33,259 bases of DNA from an uncultured Polaribacter sp. (GCA_938084845.1 CALKEB010000038.1:1-33259), one strand, 5' to 3'. Positions 1 to 8,881 are shown, counted from the stretch's first letter. A program made the numbers and translations. Notes: a model not told the origin generated them from the sequence alone.

Positions 1-1240
1 CATACTCTGTTGGAGTTTGAAAAAAGAAATGAGACAAACCCCAAAAATCTTCCACAAAAACAGCTCTTTCTTTAATAGCTGAAACTACTTGTTGTACAAA
101 AGCTTCCTCTTTCTTAATTCCTTTCTCTGCTAAAATAGTTAAATATAAAGAAGTTAATTCAACATCACTTTTTTGTTGCATGTATTGTTGTTGAAACCAT
201 TTTGTTTTATCTGGGTTAAATTTAGCCCCAGACTTACTTACTCTTTTCAAATCGAATTCTTTAATCAATTCCTCTAAAGAAAATATTTCTTGCTCTGTTC
301 CAGGATTCCACCCTAAGAAAGCCAACATATTAACAACTGCTTCAGAAAAATAACCATCTTCTTTATAACCACGTAAAACTTCGTTGGTTTTTTCGTTGGT
401 GTATGCTAAAGGAAATACAGGAAAACCTAATTTATCTCCATCTCTTTTACTTAATTTACCTTTACCAACTGGTTTTAAAATTAACGGTAAATGTGCAAAT
501 TTTGGTGCTTGCCATTCAAAAGCTCTGTATAATAAAACATGCAAAGCCATAGATGGTAGCCATTCTTCTCCACGAATTACATGACTAATTTCCATTAGAT
601 GATCATCTACAATATTTGCTAAATGATAAGTTGGCATTCCATCACTTTTAAATAGAATTTTATCGTCTAAGGTATTAGTATCAATAGAAATTTTACCACG
701 AATTTCATCTTCCATTTCTAAAGTTTCATCTTGTGGACTTTTAAATCGGATTACGTAATTCTCTCCTGAATTTATTTTTTCTTGTACATCTTCTTCAGAT
801 AAAACCAAAGAATTTACCAAACGTCCTTTTGCACGATTGTGCCAATTGTAAATAAACGTTTTACCTTCTGCTTCATGTCTTTTTCTATGGGCATCTAATT
901 GTTCTGAGGTATCAAAAGCATAGTAAGCCCAGCCTTTTTCTAAAAGAATATCTGCGTATTTTTTGTATAAGTTTTTACGTTCAGATTGTTTGTAAGGACC
1001 AAACTTTTCGTTTTTATTAATGCCTTCATCATAAGGAATATTGCACCAGTTTAGAGCATCAATTATATATTGTTCTGCATTGGCTACATACCTATTTTGG
1101 TCTGTATCTTCTATTCTTAAAACAAAAGTTCCTTTGTGTTTTTTAGCAAATAAATAGTTATATAAAGCTGTTCTTACACCTCCAATATGTAAAGGTCCTG
1201 TTGGGCTTGGTGCAAAACGCACACGAACATTAGATTCCAT
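1..1240 (-). CDS. gltX: Glutamate--tRNA ligase, N-terminal part (runs off window start)
   Basis: Class I aminoacyl-tRNA synthetase that charges tRNA-Glu with glutamate in the cytoplasm. Read on the minus strand from ATG at 1240, the protein begins MESNVRVRFAPSPTGPLHIG, containing the HIGH-type signature (PLHIGG) of the GluRS family. The second ATP-binding signature appears as KLSKR near 441-458. About 413 codons are present and no stop is reached, so the anticodon-binding C-terminal part lies outside the window (family length about 500 residues). The ATG is 10 bases from the end of the damaged barrel reading frame upstream, and a TATCTTTG -7 element sits just in front of it, so it probably has its own promoter. 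The identity is secure from both catalytic signatures. Confidence 0.96.
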   Translation of the reverse strand, partial: MESNVRVRFAPSPTGPLHIGGVRTALYNYLFAKKHKGTFVLRIEDTDQNRYVANAEQYIIDALNWCNIPYDEGINKNEKFGPYKQSERKNLYKKYADILLEKGWAYYAFDTSEQLDAHRKRHEAEGKTFIYNWHNRAKGRLVNSLVLSEEDVQEKINSGENYVIRFKSPQDETLEMEDEIRGKISIDTNTLDDKILFKSDGMPTYHLANIVDDHLMEISHVIRGEEWLPSMALHVLLYRAFEWQAPKFAHLPLILKPVGKGKLSKRDGDKLGFPVFPLAYTNEKTNEVLRGYKEDGYFSEAVVNMLAFLGWNPGTEQEIFSLEELIKEFDLKRVSKSGAKFNPDKTKWFQQQYMQQKSDVELTSLYLTILAEKGIKKEEAFVQQVVSAIKERAVFVEDFWGLSHFFFQTPTEY

Positions 1241-1250
1241 TTTCTTAAAT

Positions 1251-2156
1251 TTAAAATGCAAAGATACTTTTTCTAAAAAGAGAATAGAAATAAGAGAAAC
1301 AAAGAATTTTTATTTTCTTAGAAAGTAGTAAAAAACCAAATGAAATAGTTGCTTTTTTAGGAACATTATTACCAGATAATGCAGACCCAAAACCAGCAGT
1401 TAAGCCAAAGTCGTAAAACTGTAAAATGCCTTTAAGTCCATATGCTACATATTCTTGATCGTTAACATATAATTTGTTGGCTGCATTGTTGGCAGGGAAA
1501 GAAATATCACTATTATTTAAAGACTGAGAAATATCTACAAAACCAATTAACCATATATTCTGCGTTAGTTTTCTACCAATTTCACCACCAATTTTTAAAT
1601 TTGAACTGTAATTGTTGGTTCTAATATCCGCACCAACAAAAGATTGAAAATAGTTTTTACCAAAACTTGTACCTGCTAAAAAAAGTGGTGTAAAAGTATA
1701 CGCATCAATACCTGTTCTTATAGCTGAACTTTTGTCATAAGAACTCGAGTTAATTTCCATATTTAATTGGCCAGATAATACCTATTTTTTCTTACTAAAA
1801 TTGTGTTTTAATCCTAAGGTGAAATTACCAAAAGCAGTTTCACTAAAACTCTCAGAACAATCTCCTTGACATAAAATTGAAGGATCTACATAATTGTTGA
1901 TAGCTATTGATTTTAAAGGAATGTTTACCAACAAACTTGTGCTGTTGGTTAACCCATATTCGCCATAAAACTGATAAGTTCTGTCTGTTATAGTACCTGA
2001 CACATTAAAATCTGGATCGCCAAATAATTCTGAATAATCAGAAATAGAAGAATAAGATAGGTTGGTAAAAAATTGTCCTTTTTCTTTTGTCCAAGGGCTT
2101 TGTGCAGTTGCTTGAAGTGAAGTAAAAAGGGCAATTAATAAATATATAGGTTTCAT
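1251..2156 (-). pseudogene. Outer-membrane beta-barrel protein, broken by an in-frame amber stop and a probable 3' frameshift
   Basis: A single reading frame from ATG 2156 begins MKPIYLLIALFTSLQATAQ, a good signal peptide, and continues with alternating aromatic/polar strands typical of a beta-barrel. It is interrupted by TAG at 1782-1784, directly after HNFSKKK. The same frame resumes with VLSGQLNMEINSSS and runs to 1251, so the two open pieces are halves of one gene of about 300 residues. The tail after SFGF is low-complexity and unlike a barrel end. Adding one base in the run of six T (minus strand, 1330-1335) gives SFGFFTTF followed by TAA at 1318-1320, an ideal barrel C-terminus ending in Phe. 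The native gene therefore probably ended at 1318. Cargo or function is not recognisable. The M at 2219 is an upstream in-frame start that would spoil the signal peptide. Sequencing error is an alternative for either lesion. Confidence 0.72.
1259..1266 (-). promoter_or_regulatory. Putative -7 element for gltX
   Basis: On the minus strand the bases read TATCTTTG, a perfect match to the Bacteroidota -7 consensus TAnnTTTG. It lies 18 bases upstream of the gltX ATG, predicting a leader of about 12 bases. No TTG is found at the expected 19-base distance, so only half of the promoter is recognisable. It lies inside the apparent 3' tail of the neighbouring barrel reading frame, supporting the view that this tail was originally non-coding. 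Confidence 0.4.
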
Positions 2157-2227
2157 AAGTTGTAGTTTATGCTGTTTTAGTTGTACTATGTTAGAATTAC
2201 TTACAAAGTGTTTTAACAATTATTTGA

Positions 2228-2257
2228 TTGTGAATCTTATCAAAAATAGTATTTTTA
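2228..2257 (+). promoter_or_regulatory. Putative promoter of the DUF4175-ybeY unit
   Basis: TTG at 2228-2230, a 19-base spacer and TATTTTTA at 2250-2257 match the Bacteroidota TTG-N19-TAnnTTTG pattern except for the last base. Transcription would start about 2262, which fits translation from ATG 2268 and not from the in-frame TTG at 2262. Confidence 0.38.
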
Positions 2258-2267
2258 TTTATTGATT

Positions 2268-5200
2268 ATGAGCCATTTCTATAACATACAAAAAAAGTTA
2301 CATCAATTTACGCGTAAATTTTATACAAATGAGTTGATTAAAGGAAGTATTCTATTCGCTTCACTTGGTTTCTTGTACCTTTTTTTTATTCTTTTTATAG
2401 AGTATTTTTTATGGTTAAAACCAACTGCAAGAACAGTTCTTTTTTGGATATTTATCCTTGTAGAATTATTTCTTCTAATAAAATTTATTTTTATACCTAT
2501 TGCCAAATTAATTGGGCTTAGAAAAGGTATTTCTTTACAGGATTCTTCAAAAATTATTGGTGCTCATTTCTCAGAAGTGGAAGATAAATTACTAAATATT
2601 TTGCAGCTACAAGAAAATAGTGAGCAATCAGACTTAATTTTGGCAAGTATTCATCAAAAATCTGAAGAATTAAACCCAATTCCTTTTTCAAAAGCAATAG
2701 AATTTAAAAGCAATGTAAAGTATTTAAAGTACGCCATAATTCCTGTTTTAGTTTTTTTAATCAGTTTACTTACAGGTAGTTCAGTAAAATTAGGTAAAAG
2801 TTTAGAGCGTGTTGTAAACCACAGAATAGTTTACAATCCTCCTGCACCATTTGCTTTTAATTTAATCAACCAAAGTTTGCAGGTTATTCAAGGAGAATCC
2901 ATCACAATTCAATTTAAAACTATTGGAAATACAGTTCCAAATGAAGGCAAAATACTTTACGATGATCAAAGTTATTATTTAAATTCTAATGGCAATGCCA
3001 CTTTTTCTTACACTTTTTCAAATGTTCAAAATAAAATCGATTTTTATGTAGAAGCGAATAGTGTGCAATCTCAATTTTATCAAATTCAGGTTATTGGTAC
3101 TCCAACAATTAACAACATAAGTTTAGACTTGAATTACCCTAAATATTTAGGGCAGAAAAATAAAACAATTCAAAATTCCGGAAATTTAATTGTTCCTGAA
3201 GGAACCACCATTACTTGGAACGCACAAACTACCAAAACTACTAGTCTAACTTTCTTAAATAATGCAGAACGATTTGCTTTCGATGAAACATCAAATAATA
3301 ACTTCCAGTATCAAAAGCGAATTTTATCGCCCTTAAATTATCAGATTGCATCCTCTAATAAGGATTTAGTCGATTTTGAAAAGTTGCAGTTTTCTGTTGC
3401 AGTTGTAAAAGATGAATATCCAATAGTTTCTGTGAGTTCAAATATTGACAGTATTTCAAGTGGAACAGCCCAATTTGCAGGTCAAATTTCTGATGATTAT
3501 GGTATAAGAAAATTGCAATTGGTGTATTATAATGAAGATACTCCCAAGCTTAAAAATGAATATTCAATTCCTGTTACAAGCCAAACCATTCAAACGTTTT
3601 TTTATGATTTTCCTAAAGGCATTAATTTACAGGAAGGCATTAATTATGAAATGTATTTTCAGGTTTTTGATAATGATGGAGTGAGAGGTAGTAAATCTGC
3701 TAAAAGCAAAGTATTTACTTATAGAAAAAAATCATCCGAAGAAATAGAAGAAGAACTATTTCAAGAACAAAGAAATACTATTAATGATCTAGAAAATGCA
3801 GTTCAAAATCAGAAAAAACAACAGCAGCAATTAGAAGATATTCAACAAGATTTACAGAACAAAAAAAGCATAAATTGGAATGATAAAAAGAAAGTAGAGA
3901 GTTTTATAAAGCGTCAAGAACAGTATAAGAGAATGATGCAAAGACAAACAGATCAACTTCAAGAAAATTTAGATGAAAAGAATGAGAATGATCCTTCTTT
4001 ACAAGAAAAGAAAGATGATTTAAAAGAAAGAATAAAAGAGTTAAAACAACTTAGCAAGCAACAAAAGTTGTTAGAGGAAATCCAGAAAATGGCAGACAAG
4101 CTAAATAAAGAAAATTTAGTACAAAAAGCCAAAGAATTAGCACAGCAAAACAAACAGCAACAGCGTAGTTTAGAGAAAACCTTAGAAATGGTGAAGCGTT
4201 TTTATGTAGAACAAAAAACCATGCAGATTGCTAGTAAAATAGAAGAGCTTTCTAAAGAACAAGAATCACTACAGAAAGAGGAGAACAATCTAGAAAAACA
4301 ACAAGAGGTTTCTAAAAAATTCGATGATATTCAAAAGGATTTAGAAGAACTTAAAAAAGATAATGAGAAATTAAAGAAGCCTATAGATTTGCCAGAGGTA
4401 GAAAATGAAGAGAAGCAAATTGATGAAGAATTAAAGAGGGCTGAAGATTTAATTGAAAGCAAACAAAGACCAAAAACCAAAAGTAGCCAAAAAAAGGCAT
4501 CTGAGAAGATGAAACAAATGAGTGCTAAAATGCAACAATCTATGATGGATATGCAGTCTGAATCTCTAGAAGAAAATATAGAAGATTTGCGAAAAACATT
4601 AGAAAACTTAGTAATATTTTCTTTTGAACAAGAGTTGTTAATGGAAAAATTTACTTCGATTACTACTTCTCATCCAGATTTTGGAAAAGACTTAAAGAAA
4701 CAAAATGAAATTAGAACCTTTTTTGAACATATAGACGATAGTTTATATGTATTAGCAATGCGTGTTCCAAAAATTTCCTCAAAGATTCAAGAAGATTTGT
4801 CACTTGCTCATTATAATTTAGAACAATCCCTAGAAAATTTTTCTGAAAACCGATTTAATAACGGTCAATCAAATCAACAATACGTAATGACTGCCTCTAA
4901 TAATTTAGCAGACTATTTGAGTACTATTTTAAATAGTATGCAGAATAATATGTCTATGAAAAAAGGCAAAGGTAAAAAGAGTGGTAAACCAGTTTTTAGC
5001 TTGCCAGATTTAATTCAGAAACAAAAAGGTTTGTCTGAAAAGATGGAAAAGGGTATGAAGAAAGGAGAGAAGAAAGGTGATGGGAAAAAAGGTAGCAAAC
5101 CAGACAAAAACGGAAAGCCTGGTGATAAAGGTAAAGAGGGTAAAGAGGGAGATAAAGGTAATAACCAAAGAAAGAATAGTGAAGGTGAAGGTAATGCTAG

Positions 5201-5636
5201 TGATGATTTGGATGGCGATTTGTTTGAAATTTTCAAACAACAAATTCAGTTAAGACAAGAATTGCAAAAAGCCATTAAGGAAAGTGAAAATGGTAAACCT
5301 GGTGGTATTGGTGCAGCAAAAAAGGCATTGAAAACAATGGAACAGCTGGAGAATGAAATTTTAGAAAAAGGTTTTAATTTGAATACACTCCAAAAAATGC
5401 AGAATTTAAATTATGAGCTTTTAAAATTAGATAAGGCAGCATTAGAGCAAGGAAAAGATAAAAAGCGTAAGTCGAATGCTAATAGCATAGAAAACCAAAG
5501 AAATACAGCAAAAGCATTAAAATTTAAAAAGCAGTTCTACAATCAAATAGAGATATTAAATAGACAATCATTACCTTTGCAGCAAAATTACAAGAACAAG
5601 GTGAGAGCTTATTTCTCAGAAGCTAAGAAAATATAA
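2268..5636 (+). CDS. DUF4175 family membrane-anchored coiled-coil protein
   Basis: Large (about 1122 residues) Bacteroidota protein of unknown function matching the DUF4175 pattern. Two hydrophobic segments near residues 30-80 are followed by a third near 150-170. Next comes a beta-rich region to about residue 490, containing SLDLNYPKYLGQKNKTIQN-type repeats. A very long Glu/Lys/Gln coiled coil runs from about 490 to 760, and a Lys/Gly-rich low-complexity stretch occupies about 890-970. The extracytoplasmic or cytoplasmic placement of the coiled coil is not determined by the sequence. The longest frame opens with TTG at 2262, but ATG at 2268 (MSHFYNIQKK) is preferred. The stop is only 3 bases from ybeY, so the two are probably co-transcribed. 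No catalytic motif is visible; a structural or envelope role would be a guess. Confidence 0.88.
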   Translation: MSHFYNIQKKLHQFTRKFYTNELIKGSILFASLGFLYLFFILFIEYFLWLKPTARTVLFWIFILVELFLLIKFIFIPIAKLIGLRKGISLQDSSKIIGAHFSEVEDKLLNILQLQENSEQSDLILASIHQKSEELNPIPFSKAIEFKSNVKYLKYAIIPVLVFLISLLTGSSVKLGKSLERVVNHRIVYNPPAPFAFNLINQSLQVIQGESITIQFKTIGNTVPNEGKILYDDQSYYLNSNGNATFSYTFSNVQNKIDFYVEANSVQSQFYQIQVIGTPTINNISLDLNYPKYLGQKNKTIQNSGNLIVPEGTTITWNAQTTKTTSLTFLNNAERFAFDETSNNNFQYQKRILSPLNYQIASSNKDLVDFEKLQFSVAVVKDEYPIVSVSSNIDSISSGTAQFAGQISDDYGIRKLQLVYYNEDTPKLKNEYSIPVTSQTIQTFFYDFPKGINLQEGINYEMYFQVFDNDGVRGSKSAKSKVFTYRKKSSEEIEEELFQEQRNTINDLENAVQNQKKQQQQLEDIQQDLQNKKSINWNDKKKVESFIKRQEQYKRMMQRQTDQLQENLDEKNENDPSLQEKKDDLKERIKELKQLSKQQKLLEEIQKMADKLNKENLVQKAKELAQQNKQQQRSLEKTLEMVKRFYVEQKTMQIASKIEELSKEQESLQKEENNLEKQQEVSKKFDDIQKDLEELKKDNEKLKKPIDLPEVENEEKQIDEELKRAEDLIESKQRPKTKSSQKKASEKMKQMSAKMQQSMMDMQSESLEENIEDLRKTLENLVIFSFEQELLMEKFTSITTSHPDFGKDLKKQNEIRTFFEHIDDSLYVLAMRVPKISSKIQEDLSLAHYNLEQSLENFSENRFNNGQSNQQYVMTASNNLADYLSTILNSMQNNMSMKKGKGKKSGKPVFSLPDLIQKQKGLSEKMEKGMKKGEKKGDGKKGSKPDKNGKPGDKGKEGKEGDKGNNQRKNSEGEGNASDDLDGDLFEIFKQQIQLRQELQKAIKESENGKPGGIGAAKKALKTMEQLENEILEKGFNLNTLQKMQNLNYELLKLDKAALEQGKDKKRKSNANSIENQRNTAKALKFKKQFYNQIEILNRQSLPLQQNYKNKVRAYFSEAKKI

Positions 5637-5639
5637 TTA

Positions 5640-6053
5640 ATGATTGAATTTAATTACGAAACAGATTTTATTTTAAATGATGAAACATCTTTAAAAAATT
5701 GGATTAATGCTGTTGCTTCAGAACAAGAATTCGAGTTAGGAGAGATAAATTATATTTTTTGCGACGATGCTTATTTGCATAAATTAAATGTTGAATTTTT
5801 AGATCATGACACACTTACAGATATTATTAGTTTCGATAATTCTTTAGGTAAATTATTAAATGGTGATATTTTTATTTCTGTAGAAAGAGTTAAAGATAAT
5901 GCAGCCGAGTTTAAAGTTTCTTTTCAAGAGGAATTACAGAGAGTTATGATTCATGGTATTTTACATTATATGGGTTATAAGGATAAGTCTGAGGGTGAAA
6001 AGGAAGAAATGAGAAAACAAGAAAACCTTGCTATTTTAAAAATAAGTAATTGA
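5640..6053 (+). CDS. ybeY: Endoribonuclease YbeY, rRNA maturation factor
   Basis: Single-strand-specific metallo-endoribonuclease involved in 16S rRNA 3' maturation and ribosome quality control. The 137-residue length is typical. The metal-binding signature appears as HGILHYMGYKDK near residues 107-118: the first two His match the family HGxLHxxGxDH, while the third ligand position has the KDK form common in Bacteroidota members. The central LTDIISFDN segment (near residues 58-66) is also characteristic. ATG follows the DUF4175 stop by 3 bases, implying translational coupling. Next is mnmG, 44 bases downstream across a palindrome. The identity is firm; the altered third His position means that metal coordination is inferred from the family. 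Confidence 0.93.
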   Translation: MIEFNYETDFILNDETSLKNWINAVASEQEFELGEINYIFCDDAYLHKLNVEFLDHDTLTDIISFDNSLGKLLNGDIFISVERVKDNAAEFKVSFQEELQRVMIHGILHYMGYKDKSEGEKEEMRKQENLAILKISN

Positions 6054-6074
6054 TTATCAATAATATAAGATATA

Positions 6075-6090
6075 AGTTTCACGTGGAACT
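6075..6090. promoter_or_regulatory. parS-like palindrome upstream of mnmG
   Basis: The 16-mer AGTTTCACGTGGAACT has a perfect CACGTG core and 7 of 8 complementary half-site positions. It agrees with the ParB-binding consensus TGTTNCACGTGAAACA at 13 of 16 positions. It lies in the 44-base ybeY-mnmG gap, 8 bases from the mnmG start codon. A second related site follows mnmG. ParB binding is an inference; a repressor operator is the main alternative. Confidence 0.45.
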
Positions 6091-6097
6091 ATAAGAT

Positions 6098-7975
6098 ATG
6101 AGTTTATTTTCAAGAACATATGACGTTATTGTAGTTGGTGGTGGTCATGCAGGTAGTGAAGCTGCTGCTGCTGCTGCAAACATGGGAGCACATACTTTAT
6201 TGATTACAATGAATTTGCAAAATATTGCTCAAATGAGTTGTAATCCAGCAATGGGTGGTATTGCAAAAGGTCAAATTATTAGAGAGATTGATGCTTTAGG
6301 TGGTTATAGTGGAGTTGTTACTGATAAAACAGCAATTCAATTCAAGATGCTTAACAAATCTAAAGGTCCAGCAATGTGGAGTCCTAGAGCGCAATCAGAC
6401 AGAATGCAGTTTGCAGAGTGCTGGAGAACTATGTTAGAGCAAACGGAGAATGTAGATTTTTATCAAGATTCTGTGAATGGTTTAGTTTTTGACGGTTATA
6501 AGATTATAGGTGTTAAAACAGCTTTAGGTTTAGAGATTAATGCAAAAACTGTAATTATAACTGCTGGTACTTTTTTAAATGGTTTAATTCATATTGGTGA
6601 TAAAAGTTTTGGTGGAGGTAGAGCAGGTGAAGGAGCTTCTAGAGGAATAACTGAAGATTTAGTAGCTAAAGGTTTTGAGGCTGGTAGAATGAAAACAGGA
6701 ACACCTCCAAGGGTAGATGGTAGGTCTCTAGATTATTCTAAAATGACTGAGCAACCAGGAGATGAAATCACAGAAAAATTTTCTTATTTACCGACAACTA
6801 GTGCTTTAAAAAAACAACGTTCTTGTTGGTTAACTTATACGAATCCAGAAGTACATAATTTGTTACGAGGTGGTTTTGATAGATCTCCAATGTTTAATGG
6901 TAGAATTCAATCTTCAGGACCTAGATATTGCCCTTCTGTAGAGGATAAGGTAGATCGTTTTGTAACTAAAGAAAGACATCAGATTTTTGTAGAACCCGAA
7001 GGATGGTCTACTATTGAAATGTATGTAAATGGTTTTTCAACTTCTTTGCCAGAAGATATTCAAGATAAAGCAATCCGTGCTGTAGCCGGTTTTGAAAATG
7101 TAAAGTTTTTGAGATATGGTTATGCCATTGAGTATGACTTTTTTCAACCTACGCAATTGACACATTCTTTAGAAACTAAGTTGATTGAAAATTTATTTTT
7201 TGCTGGCCAAATTAATGGTACAACCGGTTATGAAGAAGCAGCAGCTCAAGGACTAATGGCTGGTGTAAATGCTGCTTTAAAAGTACAGGGTAAAGATCCA
7301 TTTACGTTAAAACGTGATGAAGCATATATTGCAGTTTTAATTGATGATTTAATTACAAAAGGAACAGAAGAGCCTTATAGAATGTTTACTTCTAGAGCAG
7401 AATATAGAACGCTTTTAAGACAAGATAATGCAGACCTAAGATTAACACCTAAAGGATTTGAGCTTGGTCTGGCTTCTCAAGAACGTATGGATCGTGTTTT
7501 AGAAAAACAACGAAAAACTGATATGTTAATTCAGTTTTTAGAGAAAACTAGCGTTAAAAAGGAAGAGATTAATCCAATTTTAGAGGCTAAGAATCTAGCA
7601 CTAATTAATCAGTCTATGAAGCTTTTTAAAATTGCTGCTAGGCCACAATTGGATTTTTCTGATTTTAAATCAGTAGAAAAATTAAGTGCTTTTATAGAAG
7701 AGCATGATATAGATAAAGAGATAATAGAGCAAGCAGAAATTCACCTTAAATATTCTGGTTATATTAACAAAGAAAAGAATAATGCTGATAAGTTAAACCG
7801 TTTAGAGAATGTAAAAATTCCGGCATCATTTAATTATCAAAAACTACAATCTTTATCTTTTGAAGCTCGCGAAAAATTAACCAAGATTCAACCAACTTCT
7901 ATTTCACAGGCCAGTAGAATAAGTGGAGTTTCACCTAGTGATATTTCTGTTTTGTTGGTGTATATGGGTAGGTAA
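6098..7975 (+). CDS. mnmG: tRNA uridine-5-carboxymethylaminomethyl modification enzyme MnmG (GidA)
   Basis: FAD-dependent enzyme that, with the GTPase MnmE, installs the carboxymethylaminomethyl group on wobble uridine 34 of several tRNAs. The N-terminus holds the dinucleotide-binding motif VVGGGHAGSEAAAAAA (residues about 12-27). Further family blocks are MSCNPAMGGIAKGQ, GTFLNGLIHIG, MKTGTPPRVDG, GYAIEYDFF, GQINGTTGYEEAAAQG and FTSRAEYRTLLRQDNADLRLT. Length 625 residues is standard. Start ATG 6098 places MSLFSRTYDVIVVGGGHAG at the usual distance from the N-terminus. It sits between ybeY and a methyltransferase gene on the same strand, bracketed by two parS-like palindromes. No defects are seen. 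Confidence 0.97.
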   Translation: MSLFSRTYDVIVVGGGHAGSEAAAAAANMGAHTLLITMNLQNIAQMSCNPAMGGIAKGQIIREIDALGGYSGVVTDKTAIQFKMLNKSKGPAMWSPRAQSDRMQFAECWRTMLEQTENVDFYQDSVNGLVFDGYKIIGVKTALGLEINAKTVIITAGTFLNGLIHIGDKSFGGGRAGEGASRGITEDLVAKGFEAGRMKTGTPPRVDGRSLDYSKMTEQPGDEITEKFSYLPTTSALKKQRSCWLTYTNPEVHNLLRGGFDRSPMFNGRIQSSGPRYCPSVEDKVDRFVTKERHQIFVEPEGWSTIEMYVNGFSTSLPEDIQDKAIRAVAGFENVKFLRYGYAIEYDFFQPTQLTHSLETKLIENLFFAGQINGTTGYEEAAAQGLMAGVNAALKVQGKDPFTLKRDEAYIAVLIDDLITKGTEEPYRMFTSRAEYRTLLRQDNADLRLTPKGFELGLASQERMDRVLEKQRKTDMLIQFLEKTSVKKEEINPILEAKNLALINQSMKLFKIAARPQLDFSDFKSVEKLSAFIEEHDIDKEIIEQAEIHLKYSGYINKEKNNADKLNRLENVKIPASFNYQKLQSLSFEAREKLTKIQPTSISQASRISGVSPSDISVLLVYMGR

Positions 7976-7996
7976 TGTTCTTTCAAAAATTTAAAA

Positions 7997-8012
7997 TGTT
8001 CCACGAGGAACA
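7997..8012. promoter_or_regulatory. parS-like palindrome downstream of mnmG
   Basis: The 16-mer TGTTCCACGAGGAACA has 7 of 8 complementary half-site positions, with the one mismatch near the centre (CACGAG in place of CACGTG). It matches TGTTNCACGTGAAACA at 14 of 16 positions. It lies in the 48-base gap between the mnmG stop and the methyltransferase ATG at 8024. An RNA hairpin or an operator are alternatives; there is no T-run after it, so it is not a standard terminator. Confidence 0.42.
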
Positions 8013-8023
8013 ATCAATTTTCT

Positions 8024-8881
8024 ATGTCAGATAAAATCGATTTTTATAAAGATCTTCAAACCTTTTTAACTTGTAAAGATTACACAGTTTCTGGTGAGTT
8101 GTATCAGGTAAAATTGAATAAAGAATTTGATATGCTTGTAACAACTCCTGTTCCAAAAAACTTGGGTGAGTATTATAAAAGCGAAGATTATATTTCGCAC
8201 ACAGATGCAAAAGATTCTTTGTTTGATAAAGCGTATCATTTTGTAAAAACCATTACCTTAAAGAGAAAATTAAAGTTGATTAATTCTTTAAGCCAAACTT
8301 CTAAAACCATATTAGATGTTGGTGCAGGAACTGGCGAATTTTTAAAAGTTTGTCAAGACAATTCTTGGGAAGTTTTTGGCACAGAACCTGATTTAGATGC
8401 AAGAAAAATTGCGAAGAATAAAGGAATTAATTTACAAGAAAACCTGTCAAAAATAAACTCACAAAAATTTGATATAATTACACTTTGGCATGTTTTAGAA
8501 CATGTAGAAAATTTACAAGAGTATATTAAATCTTTAAAAGAATTATTAAAAGTTGATGGCAAAATAATTATTGCTGTACCCAATTACAAAAGTTTTGATG
8601 CAACATCTTATAACGAATTTTGGGCAGCATTTGATGTGCCTAGACATTTATGGCATTTTTCTCAAACATCCATTTCTAAATTATTTAATAAAGAAAACAT
8701 GGTTGTAGAAAAAACACTGCCTATGAAATTCGATTCTTTTTATGTTTCATTATTAAGTGAAAAATACAAACATGGTAAAATGAAACTTCTATCAGCTTTT
8801 AGAAAAGGTTTGCTGTCAAATTTGAAAGCAAAAAACACAGGAGACTATTCTTCGCTTATTTATATCATTAAATATAACTAA
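8024..8881 (+). CDS. Class I SAM-dependent methyltransferase
   Basis: A 285-residue protein with a methyltransferase_23/UbiE-like Rossmann fold. SAM-binding motif I is TILDVGAGTGEF (near residue 94-105), followed by an acidic strand-2 end (GTEPD) and the post-II motif FDIITLWHVLEHVENL. The conserved VPNYKSFDATSYNEFWAAFDVPRHLWHFS segment is typical of sugar- or lipid-associated family members. The first 80 residues lack an obvious motif and may contact substrate. The gene follows mnmG by 48 bases on the same strand. The substrate cannot be inferred; there is no neighbouring pathway. It ends in a convergent gap with the DoxX-like gene. Confidence 0.85.
   Translation: MSDKIDFYKDLQTFLTCKDYTVSGELYQVKLNKEFDMLVTTPVPKNLGEYYKSEDYISHTDAKDSLFDKAYHFVKTITLKRKLKLINSLSQTSKTILDVGAGTGEFLKVCQDNSWEVFGTEPDLDARKIAKNKGINLQENLSKINSQKFDIITLWHVLEHVENLQEYIKSLKELLKVDGKIIIAVPNYKSFDATSYNEFWAAFDVPRHLWHFSQTSISKLFNKENMVVEKTLPMKFDSFYVSLLSEKYKHGKMKLLSAFRKGLLSNLKAKNTGDYSSLIYIIKYN

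Noticed and set aside
830..850. Minus-strand TTGGCACAATCGTGC in gltX as a sigma-54 promoter
   Set aside because: The -24/-12 spacing is off by one base and it lies deep in the coding sequence.
1782..1784. TAG as a recoded (pyrrolysine or suppressed) codon
   Set aside because: No pyrrolysine machinery or recoding element is visible, and the second lesion near the 3' end argues for gene decay.
3959..5243. Long minus-strand open frames within the DUF4175 gene
   Set aside because: They are reverse-strand shadows of lysine- and glutamate-rich coding repeats, with low-complexity Phe/Ser/Leu products.
8377..8392. TGGCACAGAACCTG as a sigma-54 site
   Set aside because: Inside the methyltransferase coding region (GTEPD) and lacking the TTGC half.
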